The notes below the pieces were generated by a model. It was not told the origin of the DNA. It did no database searches and saw nothing but the letters and a program-made list of their open reading frames with translations. From Agrypnia vestita (taxonomy: Eukaryota > Arthropoda > Insecta > Trichoptera > Phryganeidae): 64,000 nucleotides of DNA. The stretch's first letter is position 1. The number at the start of each line of letters is the position of its first letter. A program made the position numbers and the translations under genes. This document shows positions 63,425 through 64,000 of the stretch, in pieces. Location of the stretch: contig JADDOH010000132.1 of NCBI GenBank assembly GCA_016648135.1, positions 372,001-436,000 on the forward strand. The letters are read 5' to 3'.

Positions 63425-63955
63425 TAACAGAGCTAGTCTAGAACACTTTGCAGGTAGATTTCTGACTAAATTATGAGTCGAAAATGTTCAAGCAGCAATG
63501 ACCTAATATCAATAGTTATGGAGATGACTATTTTCTGTAAAACGTTGGACTATCCTAACAGTAACTGGTATAGAATACTTTAAAGTCATTCGCTTCAGCA
63601 GAAGTTTAATAAAAATATTAAAACCTTGTGTTTAGAAAAATATTTTTTGTAAGGATTTAGGCCCGAATTCAGAGTCAATACATAGATGATTTAAAGGTTA
63701 AGAAGGTGCGCCTTAAAAGCGTAATTTTCAGTACAAAATAACACATTTAAGGTGTACCTTAACCTTTAAACCATCTGAGTATTGACTCTGAATTCGGGAC
63801 TTAGTCATTTTATTTGACTTGATTTAAAACGAATGGATTTTAAAGCATGGTATAAATTACTGTAACAATAGCCCGACGTTTTACACAAAATATGTCAGAA
63901 TAAAAAAAATTGCAAACATTGAAGTGGTTTATCTCCATAGCTATTCATTTTGTTG
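63425..63955. mobile_element. MITE family A copy interrupted by a smaller MITE
   Basis: Begins TGTAACAGAGCTAGTC (as at 24720), then ATTATGAGTCGAAAATGTTC, CAATAGTTATGGAGATGAC and AAACGTTGGACTATCC. After the nested insert it continues with TCATTTTATTTGACTTG and the centre-to-right-arm words. Confidence 0.7.
63662..63798. mobile_element. Nested 137-bp foldback MITE
   Basis: CCCGAATTCAGAGTCAATAC and GTATTGACTCTGAATTCGGG are perfect terminal inverted repeats. They continue inwards as TTTAAAGGTTAAG / CTTAACCTTTAAA, giving arms of nearly 60 bp with few mismatches. TTAG lies directly outside both ends. Confidence 0.85.
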
Positions 63956-64000
63956 TTGTTGGATGTTGACGATTTTTTGTGTTGTGTATGAATAATGCAG

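Overview
The window is eukaryotic nuclear DNA, almost certainly from an insect. It is AT-rich and carries dense layers of decayed transposons: non-LTR retrotransposon (LINE) ends, tRNA-derived SINEs, foldback MITEs, Penelope-like elements (PLEs), and hAT, Harbinger-like and piggyBac-like remnants. Small GC-rich islands lie between them. A moth or butterfly is plausible from the LINE and MITE mix, but I cannot prove the order from sequence alone. I found no convincing host protein-coding exon, no rRNA and no genuine tRNA gene. The window reads as intergenic DNA or a very long intron. All coding traces I can recognise belong to mobile elements, and all are broken.

Layout. 0-13 kb: an internally deleted hAT element (1.94-2.69 kb), two foldback MITEs (5.2 and 6.1 kb), a 580-bp foldback insertion with a 15-bp target duplication (7.2-7.8 kb), a LINE fragment (11.2 kb) and PLE termini with hammerhead-ribozyme-like motifs (5.7, 12.1 and 12.5 kb). 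13-26 kb: a GC-rich island and LTR-like promoter segments (13.5 and 17.8 kb), MITEs with a nested SINE piece (14.3 and 15.9 kb), then the best-preserved element: a PLE inverted dimer (19.19-21.47 kb) with reverse transcriptase, GIY-YIG endonuclease and a 12-bp flanking repeat. A second PLE endonuclease remnant lies at 25.1-25.4 kb. 26-34 kb: a GC-rich island with a CTCF-like site, then a roughly 3.3-kb tandem segmental duplication (27.24-30.44 and 30.81-34.10 kb) that carries a tRNA-derived SINE in both copies.

34-51 kb: dispersed repeats, many LINE 3' fragments (36.5, 37.5, 39.5, 42.2, 42.8, 43.1-43.6, 45.8, 49.5 and 51.1 kb), a piggyBac-like MITE (47.26-47.54 kb) and several GC-rich islands. 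51-64 kb: further islands, a GA-rich microsatellite (54.9 kb), a pair of perfect CRE palindromes (57.5 kb), a Harbinger-like foldback element (59.0-59.7 kb), SINEs, and a MITE nested in another MITE (63.4-63.95 kb).

The most interesting signal is a set of seven PLE-associated sites with the plan CTGANGA (or TTGANAA), stem II, GAA, short palindrome, H. This is the layout of hammerhead ribozyme variants that act as dimers through a palindromic stem III. Two of the sites replace C3 and G8 together by U3 and A8, which would keep the tertiary base pair of the catalytic core. The second theme is a chain of unique-looking GC-rich islands with regulatory-type motifs (CTCF-like, CRE, octamer, homeodomain and E-box sites). 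These could be conserved regulatory elements of a developmental gene outside or around this window.
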